DNA of 64,000 nucleotides from Gammaproteobacteria bacterium (GTDB lineage Bacteria; Pseudomonadota; Gammaproteobacteria; Enterobacterales; Permianibacteraceae), in the NCBI GenBank assembly GCA_016182845.1, contig JACPFT010000017.1:62001-126000 (forward strand), read 5' to 3'. The notes under the pieces are model-generated. The model did not search any database. It had not been told where the DNA came from and saw only the letters and a list, made by a program, of their open reading frames with translations. This document shows, in pieces, positions 52,161 to 62,595 of the stretch. Every line of letters begins with the position of its first letter. Position 1 is the first letter of the stretch. Both the position numbers and the translations under genes were made by a program.

Positions 52161-53167
52161 CGTTCGCGGATGGCGAGGGCTTCCTGCAGGCAGTCCTCGA
52201 AGACCGGCATGAGCGCCGGGTCGAAGTGATGGCCTATCCCTAAGCGCATATGGGCCAGGGCCTCGTTGACCGGCCAGGCCTTCTTGTAGGGCCTAGCGGT
52301 GGTGAGCGCGTCGAAGACGTCGGCGACGGCGACGATGCGCGCGCTCAAGGGGATGTCCTCGCCCTTCAGGCGGCGCGGGTAACCGCTGCCGTCCCATTTC
52401 TCGTGGTGGCAATAGGCGATCTGATGCGCCTCGCGCAGCAGGTCGTTGTCATGTTCGCCGATGATCTGCGCGCCCATCCAGGGATGCTTGCGCATGGTCA
52501 TCCATTCCTCCTCGCTGAGCGGCCCCTTCTTGAGCAGGATGGAATCGGGGATACCGATCTTGCCGACATCGTGCATGGGCGCGGCATTGAGCAGCAGCTC
52601 GCCCTGGTCCTCGGACAAGCCTAAGCCCCGCGCGATCAGCTGGCAGTAATGGCTCATGCGGATCACGTGCAGGCCGGTCTCGTTGTCGCGGTATTCGGCG
52701 GCCCGCCCCAGGCGGCGGATGACTTCCAGGCGGGTCTCGTGCAGCTCGGCGGTGCGCAGGCGCACCAAGCCTTCCAGGGCACGCTCCTGATCGTAGAGCG
52801 CCAGCTGGCTGCGCACCCGGGCACGCACGATGGGCGGGCTGACCGGCTTGGTGATGTAGTCCACGCAGCCGACGGTGAAACCCCGAGTCTCGTCCTCCAC
52901 TTCGTCCTTGGCGGTGACGAAGATCACCGGGATGGCGCGGGTGCGCGGATCGGCCTTCAGGCGCGTGCAGACCTCGTAGCCGTCCATCTCCGGCATCATC
53001 ACGTCCAGCAGGATCAGGTCCGGCGGCGGATCGGCGACGGCGATGCGCAGGGCGCGCTCGCCGGAGGCGGCCACCTTGACCCGGTATTCGTCGCGCAGGA
53101 TGCCCACCAGGACATCGATATTCTCCGGGGTGTCGTCCACCACCAGGATTGTCGCTTCACCGCTCAT
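52130..53167 (-). CDS. Response regulator with HD-GYP phosphodiesterase output
   Basis: The 345-residue protein has a receiver domain ([20 protein letters not shown] at the start; phospho-acceptor Asp in [16 protein letters not shown] near 54). A helix linker then leads to an HD-GYP domain with [20 protein letters not shown] near 200 and [20 protein letters not shown] near 258. It probably degrades cyclic di-GMP when phosphorylated. It overlaps the hybrid kinase gene in ATGA, so that kinase is its likely partner. Confidence 0.95.
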   Translation of the reverse strand: MSGEATILVVDDTPENIDVLVGILRDEYRVKVAASGERALRIAVADPPPDLILLDVMMPEMDGYEVCTRLKADPRTRAIPVIFVTAKDEVEDETRGFTVGCVDYITKPVSPPIVRARVRSQLALYDQERALEGLVRLRTAELHETRLEVIRRLGRAAEYRDNETGLHVIRMSHYCQLIARGLGLSEDQGELLLNAAPMHDVGKIGIPDSILLKKGPLSEEEWMTMRKHPWMGAQIIGEHDNDLLREAHQIAYCHHEKWDGSGYPRRLKGEDIPLSARIVAVADVFDALTTARPYKKAWPVNEALAHMRLGIGHHFDPALMPVFEDCLQEALAIRERYSERQQSAA

Positions 53168-56100
53168 GGCGCCTCTCCCCTCGCGGCCTCGAACCCGGCG
53201 CGCCAGCGCGCGAATTCGGGCAGAGCCTGTTCGAAATCATAGCGCTCCACGCGCCTGGCGACAGCTTCCAATCCATCGCGCAAGGCTCCCGGCGGCAGGC
53301 GCGCCAGGATGGCCTGGGCGCAGTCCAGCGCGGCGCTGTCATCCTCTTTTAGATGGGCCTCCAGGCGATCCAGTTCCGGCGCCAATTCATGGCTCAAACG
53401 GGACAGCGCCAGGCTGATGGCGCCCGGTTCCGCTGAGGCTTGCGCGGGCGCCGCCGCCAGCACCGGCTCGGCCTGGGCGGCGAAGAACTGGTCGAGCTGG
53501 CGGCGCAGGCCGTCCAGGCTGGAGATCAGTTCCGCCACGCGCTCCGCCTCGGGCGGATCCCGGCGGCGGGCGCACTGCTCCAGGAGCTCGGCCCGGGCTG
53601 CCAGGGCCTGGGCACCCAGGCTGGCGGCCACGCCCTTGAGGCTATGGGCCAGGCGTTCGGCCAGGGGGTAGTCGGGCTTGGCGAAAGCCTCGGCGAAATG
53701 CCCGGGCTCGAAATCCGGGCTCGTGGCGAACTTGCGCAGGAGCTTGAGGTAGAGGGCACGCTGGCCGCCGACGCGGCGCAGGCCCAGCTCCGCGTCCAGC
53801 TCGGGCAGCAGGGGCAGGACCGCCTCGGCGACCGCATGGCCGTGGCTCGCGGCGGCGCTGGGCAAGAGCGGCATGGGCCGGCCCTGGGCCAGGAGGCTGC
53901 CGCCCAGCCAGCGCGCCAGGGTGGCGAACAGCCGGTCCTCGTCGATGGGCTTGGCCAGGTGGTCGTTCATGCCCGCGTCCAGGCATTTCTCCCGGTCGCC
54001 GCTCATGGCATTGGCGGTCATGGCGATGATGGGAAGCGAGGCATAGCGCGGCTCGGCGCGGATGCGCCGGGTCGCCTCGTAGCCGTCCATGACCGGCATC
54101 TGCACGTCCATGAGCACCAGGTCGAACTGCTCGTGGGCCAGGGCTTGCAAGGCCTCGGCGCCGTCGCCGGCCACCACCACCGACAGGCCGCCCCGGCCGA
54201 GGAATTCCAGGGCCACTTCCTGGTTGATCTCGTTGTCCTCCACGAGCAAGACGCGCCGGCCCTGGAGCACGCCCAGATCCCAGCGGGCGCGCTCGTCCGG
54301 CGCGGCCTTGCCGGTCCTGACATAGCAGCGCCCGAACACCTCCAGCACCGTGTCCAGCAGGCTGGAGGGCGTCACCGGCTTGGCCAGGAAATGGCGTATG
54401 CCCTGCTCCGCCAGGCGGGCGTCGGCGCCCTGGGCATAGGCCGACATTAGGATGATGGGCGGCAGGGCCTCGCCGAAGCGCTGGCGCAGACGCTGGGCCA
54501 AGCTGATGCCGTCCAGGCCGGGCATGCGCCAATCCAGGATCAGCAAGTCGTAGGCCAGGGGTTCGCCGGCGGCGTCCAGCTGGGCCCAGGCCTCGTCGCC
54601 GCTGTCCAGGACCTGCACGGCGAAGCCGAAGGCGTCCAGGCTGGTGCTCAGGATCTCGCGGGCCGTGGCATTGTCGTCCACCACCAGGACGCGCAGGCCG
54701 GAGAGATCGCGCAAGACCTCGCGCTGGCCCTCGCGTTGATCGCTGGACAGGCCGAATCGGGCGCTGAAGCGGAAGCAGCTGCCCTCGCCGGGCCGACTCT
54801 CGGCGCCGATCGTGCCGCCCATCAGCTCCACTAGGCGCTTGCTGATGGCGAGGCCGAGGCCGGTGCCGCCGTACTTGCGCGTGGTCGAGCCGTCGGCCTG
54901 GCTGAAGGCCTGGAACAGGCGCGCGCTCTGCTCGGCGCTCATGCCGATCCCGGTGTCGCGTACCGAGAAGCCCAGGAGCAGCTCGTCCTCGCCCTTGGCG
55001 TCGGCGCCGTGCTCCAGGCATTCCACCGCGATGACGATCTCGCCGGTCTCGGTGAACTTGACGGCATTGCCCACCAGGTTGATCAAGACCTGACCCAAGC
55101 GCAGGGGATCGCCGGTCAAGTGCATGGGCACGTCCGCCGCCACGTCGAAGAGCAGTTCCAGGCCCTTCTCCTCGGCGCGCAGCTCGAAGAGATCGGAGAG
55201 GGACTCCAGGATCTGCTCCAGGCGGAAATCGGTCTGCTCGATGGACAGCTTGCCGGCCTCGATCTTCGAGAAGTCCAGGATGTCGTTGATGATGTTCAAC
55301 AAGGCATTGCCGGCCGCGTCGATCTTCTCCAGGTAGTTGCGTTGGCGGGGCTGTAGTTCGGTCTGCAGGGCCAGGTGGCTCATGCCCAGGATGGCGTTCA
55401 TGGGCGTGCGGATCTCATGGGACATATTGGCCAGGAAATCGCTCTTCATGCGGTTGGCGTCGTCGGCGACGCGCTTGGCGGTGCGCAGGACCTCCTCGGT
55501 CTGCTTCTGCTCGGTGAGATCGTGCAGGATCACGATGCGCATGGACTCGCCGGCCATCTCCGAGGCCAGGACGGTGACCTCGAAGGGTACGACGCTGCCG
55601 TCGGCGCGCTTGTACTCGCGCTCGCCGCGGCCCATGCCGGTCAGCTTGACCGCGCCCATCATCTGCGCCACCGCCGCCTCGCGGGACAGGCCCCCCGGCT
55701 GGCGCTCCACCAGGAACTCCGGGCCGGTGGGGTTCTTGCCGATCAGCTCCAGGCGATCCCGATAGCCCAGGAAGCGCGCGGCGGCGGCATTGCACTCGAT
55801 GATGCGCTCGCCCTGGACGAACCAGTAGCCGTCGCTGGACAGGTCGAAGAGGGTGCGGAACTTCTCCTCGGCGCGCTTCATGGCGGTGATATCGGCCACC
55901 GTGCTGATGAAGGGCTCGGAATGGCTGGAGAGGGACAGGCGCGTGGAGCGCAGGACCACGTGGCGGATCGAGCCGTCCTTGTGGAACAGCCGCGCCTCGA
56001 TCTCCCGGGTGCCGTCCTCGGGCAGGCTGGCCAGGTCGGCGAAATGCTCCAGGCCCCGGGTCAGATCCTCCGGATGCCAGAGTTCCGACCAGAAGCGGCC

Positions 56101-57762
56101 CACCAGCTCGGCGGCGCCATAGCCCAGCAGCTCGCACAGCGCCCGGTTCACCGAGAGGATATTGCCCTCCTCGTCGTGGCCGGCGATGCCCACGCCGGCA
56201 TTCTTGAACACGGTGCGGAAGAAGGCCTCGCTGTCCTTGAGCGCCGACTCCAGGGACTTGGTGGCGGTGACGTCGTAGCAATAGCCGGTCCACAGCACGC
56301 CGCCCTGGTTGTCCGGGCGCGGCGCGGCCTCGCTGTGCAGCCAGCGCACGCCGCCTTCCGGATCGCGGATCCGATAATCCAGCTTCCAGGGCCGCCAGTG
56401 GCGACGGGAGTCGGCCACGGCATCCAGGACTTGCTGCCGGTCCTCGGGCAGGATGGTCTTCATCATCACGTCGATATTGTCCAGGACCTCGCGGGCATTG
56501 AGCAGATGCACCTTGTCGGCATTGGCGCTGGCGTTGACGAAACGGCGCAGGCCCTCGGCATTCTCCTGGAGCTGGAACACGAAGCCCGGCAGGCTGTCGG
56601 TCATGTCCAGGAGCCGGCCGCGCGCCTGCTCCAGGCGCCGCTCGGCCAGGACCCGGTCGCTGATGTCGACGATCACGCCCACCAGGCCGCCGGGGGAGCC
56701 GTCCGCGGCGCGGAAGCCGGACACCCAGTACAGGCATTCGTGATCCTCGCCGTCGCCGAAGCGGATGGACAGCTGGCGGTGGGCCTCGCCGCCGCTGGCG
56801 ATCAAGGCCATGTCCTCGGCCTGGTAGCGTAGGCGCTCGTCCAGGGGCAGGTAATCCAGTTCCAGCACGGTCTTGCCGCGCAGGTAATCGCGGGTGGTGG
56901 CGAAGCTGCGTTCGTAGGCGCGGTTGCAGCCTCGGAAGCGGCCGTTGGCGTCCTTGTAGAACATGGGATTGGGCAGGGTATCGATCAAGGCTTCCTGGAA
57001 GACCAGGGCCTGGGACAGGGCCTCGCGGGCCTGCTGGAAATGACGGGCTACATCGCCCAGCTCGTCGTCGCGCTGGGCCAGGGGCTCCAACTTGCCCGGC
57101 CGGCTCTGGCCCAGGGCGAACTCCTTGAGCTCGGCCAGGGGCCGGGTGATATGGGTGAGGATGAAGGCCAGGGACAGGCTAGTGCCCAGGAAGGCCAGGC
57201 CAAGGACCAGGGCGTGCAGGAGCAGGCTGCGCTCGCGCCAGTCGCGCTGCGCGTCCAGCCAGAGATCCAGATCGGTCTGGTGGGTTTGCAGCAATATTCC
57301 CAACAGGGAAATCAGTCCCTGCCCCGCCGGACCCACTTCCTCCATCAGGATGCGCCGCCGCTCCTCCGGGACCTCGCCCGCCGAGGCCGCCCGCGCCAAG
57401 GACCGGTCCAGCTCGCCCAGGCGCTCCTGGATCCGCGCCGCCTGCTCCGCCTGATCGGCATCCAGGCCCGTGCCCTGACGGTAGGCCAGCCAGGCGGAAT
57501 CCAGGCGCACGCGCAGCGCGTTCAAGCCCAGGCTCTGCTGCCCGGGCGAACCGCTGGTCACCAGGCTGCCGGCCAGCCCCTGGGCCAGGATCGTGCGCAC
57601 CTCGCCGAGCTTCTGGGCCGGCACCAGGCGTGCGTCCACCAGCTCGCGGCGTAAGCGTTCCGCGCCCATCTCCAGCCACAGCGAGGCGATGCCGAAGACC
57701 AGCAGCAGGCCGCACAGGCTGAGCACGGCCAGGAACAAGCGGGCGCGAATACTGCGAAACAA
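53164..57762 (-). CDS. Membrane hybrid sensor histidine kinase with four PAS, two receivers and Hpt
   Basis: The 1532-residue protein carries a full phosphorelay. Two membrane helices (about 8-30 and 180-203) enclose a helical periplasmic part, and a HAMP-like segment (about 205-250) follows. PAS domains lie near 262, 390, 510 and 640. The kinase core has [20 protein letters not shown] near 780 and the ATP-binding G boxes RDTGIGMS and [11 protein letters not shown]. Receiver 1 ([14 protein letters not shown], about 1077), receiver 2 ([20 protein letters not shown], about 1218) and an Hpt domain ([13 protein letters not shown], about 1374) complete it. The likely target is the downstream HD-GYP regulator. 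The signal is unknown. Confidence 0.94.
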   Translation of the reverse strand: MFRSIRARLFLAVLSLCGLLLVFGIASLWLEMGAERLRRELVDARLVPAQKLGEVRTILAQGLAGSLVTSGSPGQQSLGLNALRVRLDSAWLAYRQGTGLDADQAEQAARIQERLGELDRSLARAASAGEVPEERRRILMEEVGPAGQGLISLLGILLQTHQTDLDLWLDAQRDWRERSLLLHALVLGLAFLGTSLSLAFILTHITRPLAELKEFALGQSRPGKLEPLAQRDDELGDVARHFQQAREALSQALVFQEALIDTLPNPMFYKDANGRFRGCNRAYERSFATTRDYLRGKTVLELDYLPLDERLRYQAEDMALIASGGEAHRQLSIRFGDGEDHECLYWVSGFRAADGSPGGLVGVIVDISDRVLAERRLEQARGRLLDMTDSLPGFVFQLQENAEGLRRFVNASANADKVHLLNAREVLDNIDVMMKTILPEDRQQVLDAVADSRRHWRPWKLDYRIRDPEGGVRWLHSEAAPRPDNQGGVLWTGYCYDVTATKSLESALKDSEAFFRTVFKNAGVGIAGHDEEGNILSVNRALCELLGYGAAELVGRFWSELWHPEDLTRGLEHFADLASLPEDGTREIEARLFHKDGSIRHVVLRSTRLSLSSHSEPFISTVADITAMKRAEEKFRTLFDLSSDGYWFVQGERIIECNAAAARFLGYRDRLELIGKNPTGPEFLVERQPGGLSREAAVAQMMGAVKLTGMGRGEREYKRADGSVVPFEVTVLASEMAGESMRIVILHDLTEQKQTEEVLRTAKRVADDANRMKSDFLANMSHEIRTPMNAILGMSHLALQTELQPRQRNYLEKIDAAGNALLNIINDILDFSKIEAGKLSIEQTDFRLEQILESLSDLFELRAEEKGLELLFDVAADVPMHLTGDPLRLGQVLINLVGNAVKFTETGEIVIAVECLEHGADAKGEDELLLGFSVRDTGIGMSAEQSARLFQAFSQADGSTTRKYGGTGLGLAISKRLVELMGGTIGAESRPGEGSCFRFSARFGLSSDQREGQREVLRDLSGLRVLVVDDNATAREILSTSLDAFGFAVQVLDSGDEAWAQLDAAGEPLAYDLLILDWRMPGLDGISLAQRLRQRFGEALPPIILMSAYAQGADARLAEQGIRHFLAKPVTPSSLLDTVLEVFGRCYVRTGKAAPDERARWDLGVLQGRRVLLVEDNEINQEVALEFLGRGGLSVVVAGDGAEALQALAHEQFDLVLMDVQMPVMDGYEATRRIRAEPRYASLPIIAMTANAMSGDREKCLDAGMNDHLAKPIDEDRLFATLARWLGGSLLAQGRPMPLLPSAAASHGHAVAEAVLPLLPELDAELGLRRVGGQRALYLKLLRKFATSPDFEPGHFAEAFAKPDYPLAERLAHSLKGVAASLGAQALAARAELLEQCARRRDPPEAERVAELISSLDGLRRQLDQFFAAQAEPVLAAAPAQASAEPGAISLALSRLSHELAPELDRLEAHLKEDDSAALDCAQAILARLPPGALRDGLEAVARRVERYDFEQALPEFARWRAGFEAARGEAP

Positions 57763-57800
57763 GGGCGGTCTCCTTCAGCGCCAGTGCCCAAGGGCGCCCA

Positions 57801-58337
57801 TCAGGACGCCGGCTTTTCCAACAGCGCCTTGAGCTTGGCGAGTCCCTTCTCGTAATCGGCGCCGACCATGCCATCCAGCAACAGGCCAAAATAGCGACCG
57901 ACGATATTGCCCTCGAACTGGGTATCGAAGCCCCAGGTCAGCTGGGTCGCCCCCTCCGCCGGCTCCAGCTTGAAGAAGGCCACGGCCTTGCCGTCCGGGC
58001 CGAAGTCCAGGGCCGTGCGGATCAAATCCGGCCGGCTCTCGATGATCTCCTGGCTACCGGAGCCCACATTGGAATCCTCGCTATGCCAGCTCATCTTGGC
58101 GCCGACCCCGGCGCTGGGGCCGGAATGTTCGTACACCGCCTTGGGATCCAGCTCGGCCCAGGGCGACCATTCGTTGAAGCGGGCGTAGTCGTTGATGACC
58201 GCGTGCACTCGCTCCGGTGCGGCCTGGATGCGCGTGCTGCGCTCCACATGGGCGGTATCGGGCAGGAACAGGCCGACGCCGGCCAAGAGGACGATGAGGC
58301 CGACCAGGCCCAACAGCAAGTTTCTTAGGATTTTCAT
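57801..58337 (-). CDS. Membrane-anchored SRPBCC/START-like protein
   Basis: The 178-residue protein has one N-terminal helix (NLLLGLVGLIVLLAGVGLFL). A polyketide-cyclase-type START fold follows, beginning VERSTRIQAAPERVHAVIND, with YARFNEWSPWAELDP and a late GRYFGLLLDGMVGADYEKGL. Such domains bind small hydrophobic ligands; none is known here. It lies 38 bases upstream of the hybrid kinase gene, so it may supply or respond to the same signal. An upstream extension to 58490 lacks a ribosome binding site and is rejected. Confidence 0.85.
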   Translation of the reverse strand: MKILRNLLLGLVGLIVLLAGVGLFLPDTAHVERSTRIQAAPERVHAVINDYARFNEWSPWAELDPKAVYEHSGPSAGVGAKMSWHSEDSNVGSGSQEIIESRPDLIRTALDFGPDGKAVAFFKLEPAEGATQLTWGFDTQFEGNIVGRYFGLLLDGMVGADYEKGLAKLKALLEKPAS

Positions 58338-58442
58338 GGATAAGGATCTCGTGACAGCGCAAAGGGCCGGCGGGTACCGGCCTTCTGTACAGTCTAGATC
58401 CGCTTGGAAATTTTGCTTGAGGGGCAGGTTGGGAGTCGTGGG

Positions 58443-58536
58443 GTGGGTTAGCGCAGCGTAACCCGCCATTCCCTGTTTGGCGGTGAGCAAGATGGCGGGT
58501 TACGGCCTTGTTGTCCGACTGAAGTCGGACCTACGG
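58443..58536. repeat. Composite repeat: GGTTAGCGCAGCGTAACC unit plus GTCCGACT hairpin
   Basis: The GGGTTA...TAACCCGCC unit (58444-58467) is followed by a second GGCGGGTTACGG half (58495-58506) and by GTCCGACT-GA-AGTCGGAC (58513-58530). The final CTACGG carries, on the minus strand, the stop codon of the L,D-transpeptidase gene. Confidence 0.75.
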
Positions 58537-59073
58537 CCTAATTTCGATGGTGGTGCCATTAGGCACGGCGCGCCAGATTTCCTCGATCTCCGGGTTGGTC
58601 ACGGCGATGCAGCCCTGGGTCCAGTCGCGGACCCGGTGTACGGCGCCGATGACCGCGTAATAGGCGGTCAGGCCGTGGATCATGATCTGGCCGCCGGGCT
58701 TCTTGCCCAGGGCGCGGGCCTGGGCCTTGTCGGTATCGTTCGGGTAGGAGATGTGCAGGGCCCGGTGGTACTGGCTCTTCTCGCGGCGGCCGTCGATGGT
58801 GTAGACGCCCTCGGGCGTGCGGTTGTCGCCCTCGTAACGCTTGTCGCCCTTGGGTTCCTTGCCCAACGCCACCTTATAGGTCTTGAGCGGCACGCCGCGC
58901 GAGTACAGGGTCAGGGTGTGCTTCTCCTTCTCCACCACGACGCGATCGGCGCGGGCATGCTCGGGCAGCTGAAAGCCGTCGAACACGCCGGTGAGGACGG
59001 GCCGGGCCTTGGCATGGGCCAGGGAAGAGGTAAGCAGGGCGGCGCAGAGCAGCGCGAAAGCGAGGCCTTTCAT
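58531..59073 (-). CDS. L,D-transpeptidase (YkuD domain) family protein
   Basis: The 180-residue protein has a signal peptide ending SSLAHA. A YkuD catalytic domain follows: ADRVVVEKEKHTLTLYSRGV, then TPEGVYTIDGR and the active site IMIHGLTAYY with RDWTQGCIAVTN (Cys near residue 155). It cross-links or modifies peptidoglycan in the periplasm. The stop codon TAG is supplied by an adjoining repeat element, and the last residues TIEIRP are native-looking. Confidence 0.92.
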   Translation of the reverse strand: MKGLAFALLCAALLTSSLAHAKARPVLTGVFDGFQLPEHARADRVVVEKEKHTLTLYSRGVPLKTYKVALGKEPKGDKRYEGDNRTPEGVYTIDGRREKSQYHRALHISYPNDTDKAQARALGKKPGGQIMIHGLTAYYAVIGAVHRVRDWTQGCIAVTNPEIEEIWRAVPNGTTIEIRP

Positions 59074-59182
59074 GCGGATATCGTTCTAGCAAAAACCAAC
59101 AGCGATTCGAGTTTACCCAGGGGCGGGGCGCTTGGGTAGCGTGGCAGGACGGGATTTTTTCCGGACTGCCGAGGGCGTCTGC

Positions 59183-60400
59183 TCAGGGCAGGCTCAGTAG
59201 CAGGAACTCGCTGTCGTCGGGCCTGCCCTTGGCGCGCTGGCGCAGGGAGCCGTAGGGGTAGTTGTTGTCGTTGCCCACCAGGATCTGGCCCGGGGCCCAG
59301 AGCGCCAGGCTTTCCAGGTTGATGAAGGGGATGTGGGCGAGGCCGGGCGGGTTACCGGCATGGCCGGGGGCCAACCGGGCGGGATCGGGCAGGGCGCGGA
59401 AATCGGCCAGGGGCCAGGTGGCAACGGCGCCCTCCGGTTCCAGGCGGAAGCCCATCAGCCGGCGCGGGCCGGGTGCGCCCACCGGGCCGCGCTCCAGGGC
59501 CAGGCCCTCGGTCTCGCTCAGGAGCAGGATCTCGCCGACGCCCTCGACGCCCGGCTCCAGGGGATAGCGCCAGCGCCGTCCGGTGAAGCGCCGCGCCGCC
59601 GTATCGAATTCCCAGAAGGGCAGGACGCCGGGGGCGTCGCGCAGGGGCTTCTCCAGGGCGACGAGCAGCAGCCGCCCGCCGGGGAAGGCGGTGAGGCCCT
59701 CGATACCGCCGGAGCGGCGCACCCGCGCCGCCGCGCCCGGCGGCTTGCCGCGCAAGGCCGGGTGATCCGGGCTCATCAGGCCGCGCTCCGGATGCTCCGG
59801 ATCGGGCAGGGCGATGGGCGGCTCCAGGACTCGGCCCTGGGCATCCACGTGCAGCAGGAAAGGACCGAATTCCTCGCCGAGCCACAGGCTGCCGTCGGCG
59901 GCGCGGGCCAGGCCTTCCGGATCGAAATCGGCGCCGGTCAGCCTCCGGTCCTGGGGCCGTTGCAGGGCGAAAGAGATGCGCCGCTGCGGGTCGCTCAGGG
60001 TCCAGGCCGCCGCGATACGCACGCCCGCCGGCTCGCCGGAGCTACGGCGAAACTCGGGCTGGAGGCGGAACAGATGCAGCAGGGCATCGACCGAGTTGCG
60101 GCGGTTGCCGAAGCCGTTGTCGGCCAGGACCAGGAGGGCATCGCCGTCGCGCAAGGCGGCCGACAGGCCCTGCACCGGCTGGCGCGAAAAAGGCACTGCC
60201 TGGCCGTTGAGCAGACCCAGTCCCAGGCGGCGGCCGCTCGGAGGTCCCGCCACGAAGCTGGCCGCCGGCAGGCGCGACCAGGCCAGGACGCGCGGCCCCT
60301 CGCCCAGGCCATCGCCGGTGGGCAGGCCGCCGCAGCCAGCGAGGCTGACGGCCGCCGCCAAGGCCATGCCTTTTGCCCGGTGTCGTCCCTGTCGGCCCAT
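59183..60400 (-). CDS. Esterase-like/phytase-like beta-propeller lipoprotein
   Basis: The 405-residue protein has a lipoprotein signal, KGMALAAAVSLAGCGGLP. The remainder fits the esterase-like activity of phytase family: VLADNGFGNRRNSVDALLHL near 95, DFDPEGLARAADGSLWLGEE near 160, GGIEGLTAFPGGRLLL near 225 and a C-terminal NLESLALWAPGQILVGNDNN. These repeats suggest a propeller. The reaction is unproved. GAGGGA precedes the ATG at 60400. It follows the nuclease gene by nine bases. Confidence 0.85.
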   Translation of the reverse strand: MGRQGRHRAKGMALAAAVSLAGCGGLPTGDGLGEGPRVLAWSRLPAASFVAGPPSGRRLGLGLLNGQAVPFSRQPVQGLSAALRDGDALLVLADNGFGNRRNSVDALLHLFRLQPEFRRSSGEPAGVRIAAAWTLSDPQRRISFALQRPQDRRLTGADFDPEGLARAADGSLWLGEEFGPFLLHVDAQGRVLEPPIALPDPEHPERGLMSPDHPALRGKPPGAAARVRRSGGIEGLTAFPGGRLLLVALEKPLRDAPGVLPFWEFDTAARRFTGRRWRYPLEPGVEGVGEILLLSETEGLALERGPVGAPGPRRLMGFRLEPEGAVATWPLADFRALPDPARLAPGHAGNPPGLAHIPFINLESLALWAPGQILVGNDNNYPYGSLRQRAKGRPDDSEFLLLSLP

Positions 60401-60409
60401 GGGCGTCCC

Positions 60410-61243
60410 TCAGTAGCGCGGCGCACGGCGCGCCACGTCGTTCAGGCGCCAATCGGGCGCGGCCTGGGCCCCGGCCTCCAGGGCCGTTTCCTCGGCGTCG
60501 GGCAGTTCGCTCAGGAAATCCAGGCCGGTGGCGGCCTCGATGGCGTCGATGCTGACGAGGTAGTCTCGCAAGTCCTCGGTGCCGCGCACCTTCTGGGGCA
60601 CGAGGAAGGCCAGGTGGCGGGCCGGGCGCGAGCCTAACCCCGGCTGGTAGTAGATCTTGTAGAAGGCGGAGGGCACGGGCAGGCCGGAGTCCAGGACCTC
60701 GCCGCCGCCGAACACCGGTCCGGTGATGACCTGGATCTCGCCCAAGCCCTTGGCGAAGTGATCCAGCTCCACTTCCTCCAGACGCTGCCAGAGCTTCTGG
60801 TTCAGGGCCGGGCGCTGGGGCGCGATATTGGACATGAGGAAGGTCTCCACCTGAGCCTCCCGGCCGCAGAGCTGGCCGATGGCATGGCTGGGCGCCAGAT
60901 GGCCCCGGTCGTAGCCGGAGCGGCTGTAGTCGCCGTGGGCGATGCGGCGCAGGGTGCGGCTGTCGGTCTCGAAGCGCGGGCGCTTCTGGCCCGGGGTCCT
61001 GGCCACGGGCCGCAGACGGTAGGCGGCCCAGAGCGGCAGGCCGCGCCACTCGGAGTAGCCGACGCTGTAGCAGCGGTTGTGCAGCACGCGGATCCAGGTG
61101 GCGAGGCGGAATTCCCCGGTCTCGGGTAGGCCGCCGGCGACGGCCAGGGGCGCGCCGTTGCGCAGGGCTGGCAGGGCTGGCAGGGCATAGACCAGGGCGA
61201 CCAGGACCGGGAGCAGCAGCAGGTGACGGAGACGGCGCGGCAT
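60410..61243 (-). CDS. DNA/RNA non-specific endonuclease (NucA type)
   Basis: The 277-residue protein has an N-terminal signal/anchor (LLLLPVLVALVYALPALPAL). The beta-beta-alpha metal nuclease core shows the active histidine in YDRGHLAPSHAIG near residue 112 and the metal-binding asparagine in FLMSNIAPQRPALNQ near 138. VITGPVFGGGEVLDSGLPVP and SAFYKIYY are typical. It may degrade extracellular or periplasmic DNA for nutrients or defence. It forms a unit with the downstream lipoprotein. Confidence 0.9.
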   Translation of the reverse strand: MPRRLRHLLLLPVLVALVYALPALPALRNGAPLAVAGGLPETGEFRLATWIRVLHNRCYSVGYSEWRGLPLWAAYRLRPVARTPGQKRPRFETDSRTLRRIAHGDYSRSGYDRGHLAPSHAIGQLCGREAQVETFLMSNIAPQRPALNQKLWQRLEEVELDHFAKGLGEIQVITGPVFGGGEVLDSGLPVPSAFYKIYYQPGLGSRPARHLAFLVPQKVRGTEDLRDYLVSIDAIEAATGLDFLSELPDAEETALEAGAQAAPDWRLNDVARRAPRY

Positions 61244-61580
61244 GGCGGGGACCGGCGGCGTAGGAGGCGGGCATTATGCCAAAGCGGCGGCAGATAAGCT
61301 CGGCATAAGCGCCCCGGATCAGGGCAAGAGCATTAGGTTTGAAAACCTGGCTCTCGAGCCCTTCGATACGGTGCGCAGCCTGCCCTGAGCCTGACAAAGG
61401 GCACCTATTCAGGGCGACCCTTCGATATGGCGCTGCGCGCCTACTCAGGGCTAACGGAGCTGGAGGATGGCCGTTCGTGCTGAGTAGCGCCCTAGGGGCG
61501 CGTATCGAAGCACCGCCCCGGATTCCGGCTTCGCCTCCATCCGGGCTACAATCCGCGCCTTGTACGCAACGAAGCGCTCC
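61244..61580. other. Intergenic region with diverged repeats
   Basis: Most of 61359-61510 consists of diverged CCCTTCGATA...CTACTCAGGGC and CGTTCGTGCTGAGTAGCGC units in opposite orientation. They are related to the TCGACAGGCTCAGG family elsewhere. No gene is supported. Promoters for the divergent nuclease and acyltransferase genes must lie at its two ends. Confidence 0.6.
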
Positions 61581-62561
61581 ATGAGCAAAGACTCCCAAGC
61601 CGCCGCCTGGAAAGACCTCCTGGCCACGGGCCTGCTGAAGGCCTTTTCCCGGCTGCCCCTGGGCGCCGCCCAGGCCCTGGGGCGGGTCATGGGCCGGCTG
61701 GCCTGGCATTTCGCCGCCAAGACTCGCAGCGACACCTTGTGCAACCTGGCGCTGTGCCTGCCGGAGCGCTCGGCCGCCGAGCGCCAGGCCCTGGCGCGGG
61801 CGGCCCTCGAGCACATGGGCATGAGCTTCGCGGAGGCCGGGGCCCTGTGGCTATGGCCGGCCGAGCGGGTACAGGCCATCCCTTACGAGGTGGTCGGCGA
61901 GGAGCTGCTGGACGCGGTCCTGAACCAGGGCAGGGGCGTCCTGATCGCCCTGCCCCACCTGGGCGCCTGGGAATTCATCAATCCCTATCTGGTACGCCGA
62001 GCGCCATTCATGGCCATGTACCGACCTGCCAAGCTGCCACGCCTTGATGCTCTGATGCGCGCCGCCCGCGAGCGCCTGGGCGCCAGCCTGGTGCCCGCCA
62101 ATGCCGGCGGCGTGAAGGCCCTGATGCGCCACTTGAGCGCCGGCGGCGTGTCCATCCTCCTGCCGGACCAGGAGCCGGAGCCGTCCGGCGGCGTCTTCGC
62201 GCCCTTCTTCGGCCAGACGGCACTGACGCCGACCCTGTACGCGCGCCTCGTGCAAAAGACCGGCGCCGCGCCGATCTTCGCCGCTGTGGAACGCCTGGAG
62301 CGGGCCAGATACCGGCTCCATTTCCGCGCCGCCCCGGCGGGCATCGCCGACGCCGATCCGCTGCTAGCCGCCACGGCCCTGAATGCCGGCATCGAAGCCT
62401 GCGTGCGCGCCCTGCCCGAGCAATACCAGTGGAGCTACAAGCGTTTCAGCACCCGCCCCCCCGGCGAGCCGCGGCCCTATGCCCTGTACCGGCAGGGCGG
62501 CGAGGCGGCGCTCACGCGGCTGCGACAAGAAGCACTGGCACGGCGCCAGCCTAAGGCCTAG
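61581..62561 (+). CDS. LpxL/HtrB-family lipid A or lysophospholipid acyltransferase
   Basis: The 326-residue protein matches the lipid A late acyltransferase family. It has an N-terminal GRVMGRLAWHF region, the catalytic HX4E box in LIALPHLGAWEFINPYLV near residue 122, VSILLPDQEPEPSGGVFAPF near 192 and the ending QYQWSYKRFSTRPPG. It attaches a secondary acyl chain in LPS or a related lipid. The ATG at 61581 is taken because the upstream extension starts at TTG. The ribosome binding site is weak. Confidence 0.9.
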   Translation: MSKDSQAAAWKDLLATGLLKAFSRLPLGAAQALGRVMGRLAWHFAAKTRSDTLCNLALCLPERSAAERQALARAALEHMGMSFAEAGALWLWPAERVQAIPYEVVGEELLDAVLNQGRGVLIALPHLGAWEFINPYLVRRAPFMAMYRPAKLPRLDALMRAARERLGASLVPANAGGVKALMRHLSAGGVSILLPDQEPEPSGGVFAPFFGQTALTPTLYARLVQKTGAAPIFAAVERLERARYRLHFRAAPAGIADADPLLAATALNAGIEACVRALPEQYQWSYKRFSTRPPGEPRPYALYRQGGEAALTRLRQEALARRQPKA

Positions 62562-62595
62562 ACTGCCCGGCCATCGACTCAGGATAAAGCTCGCG

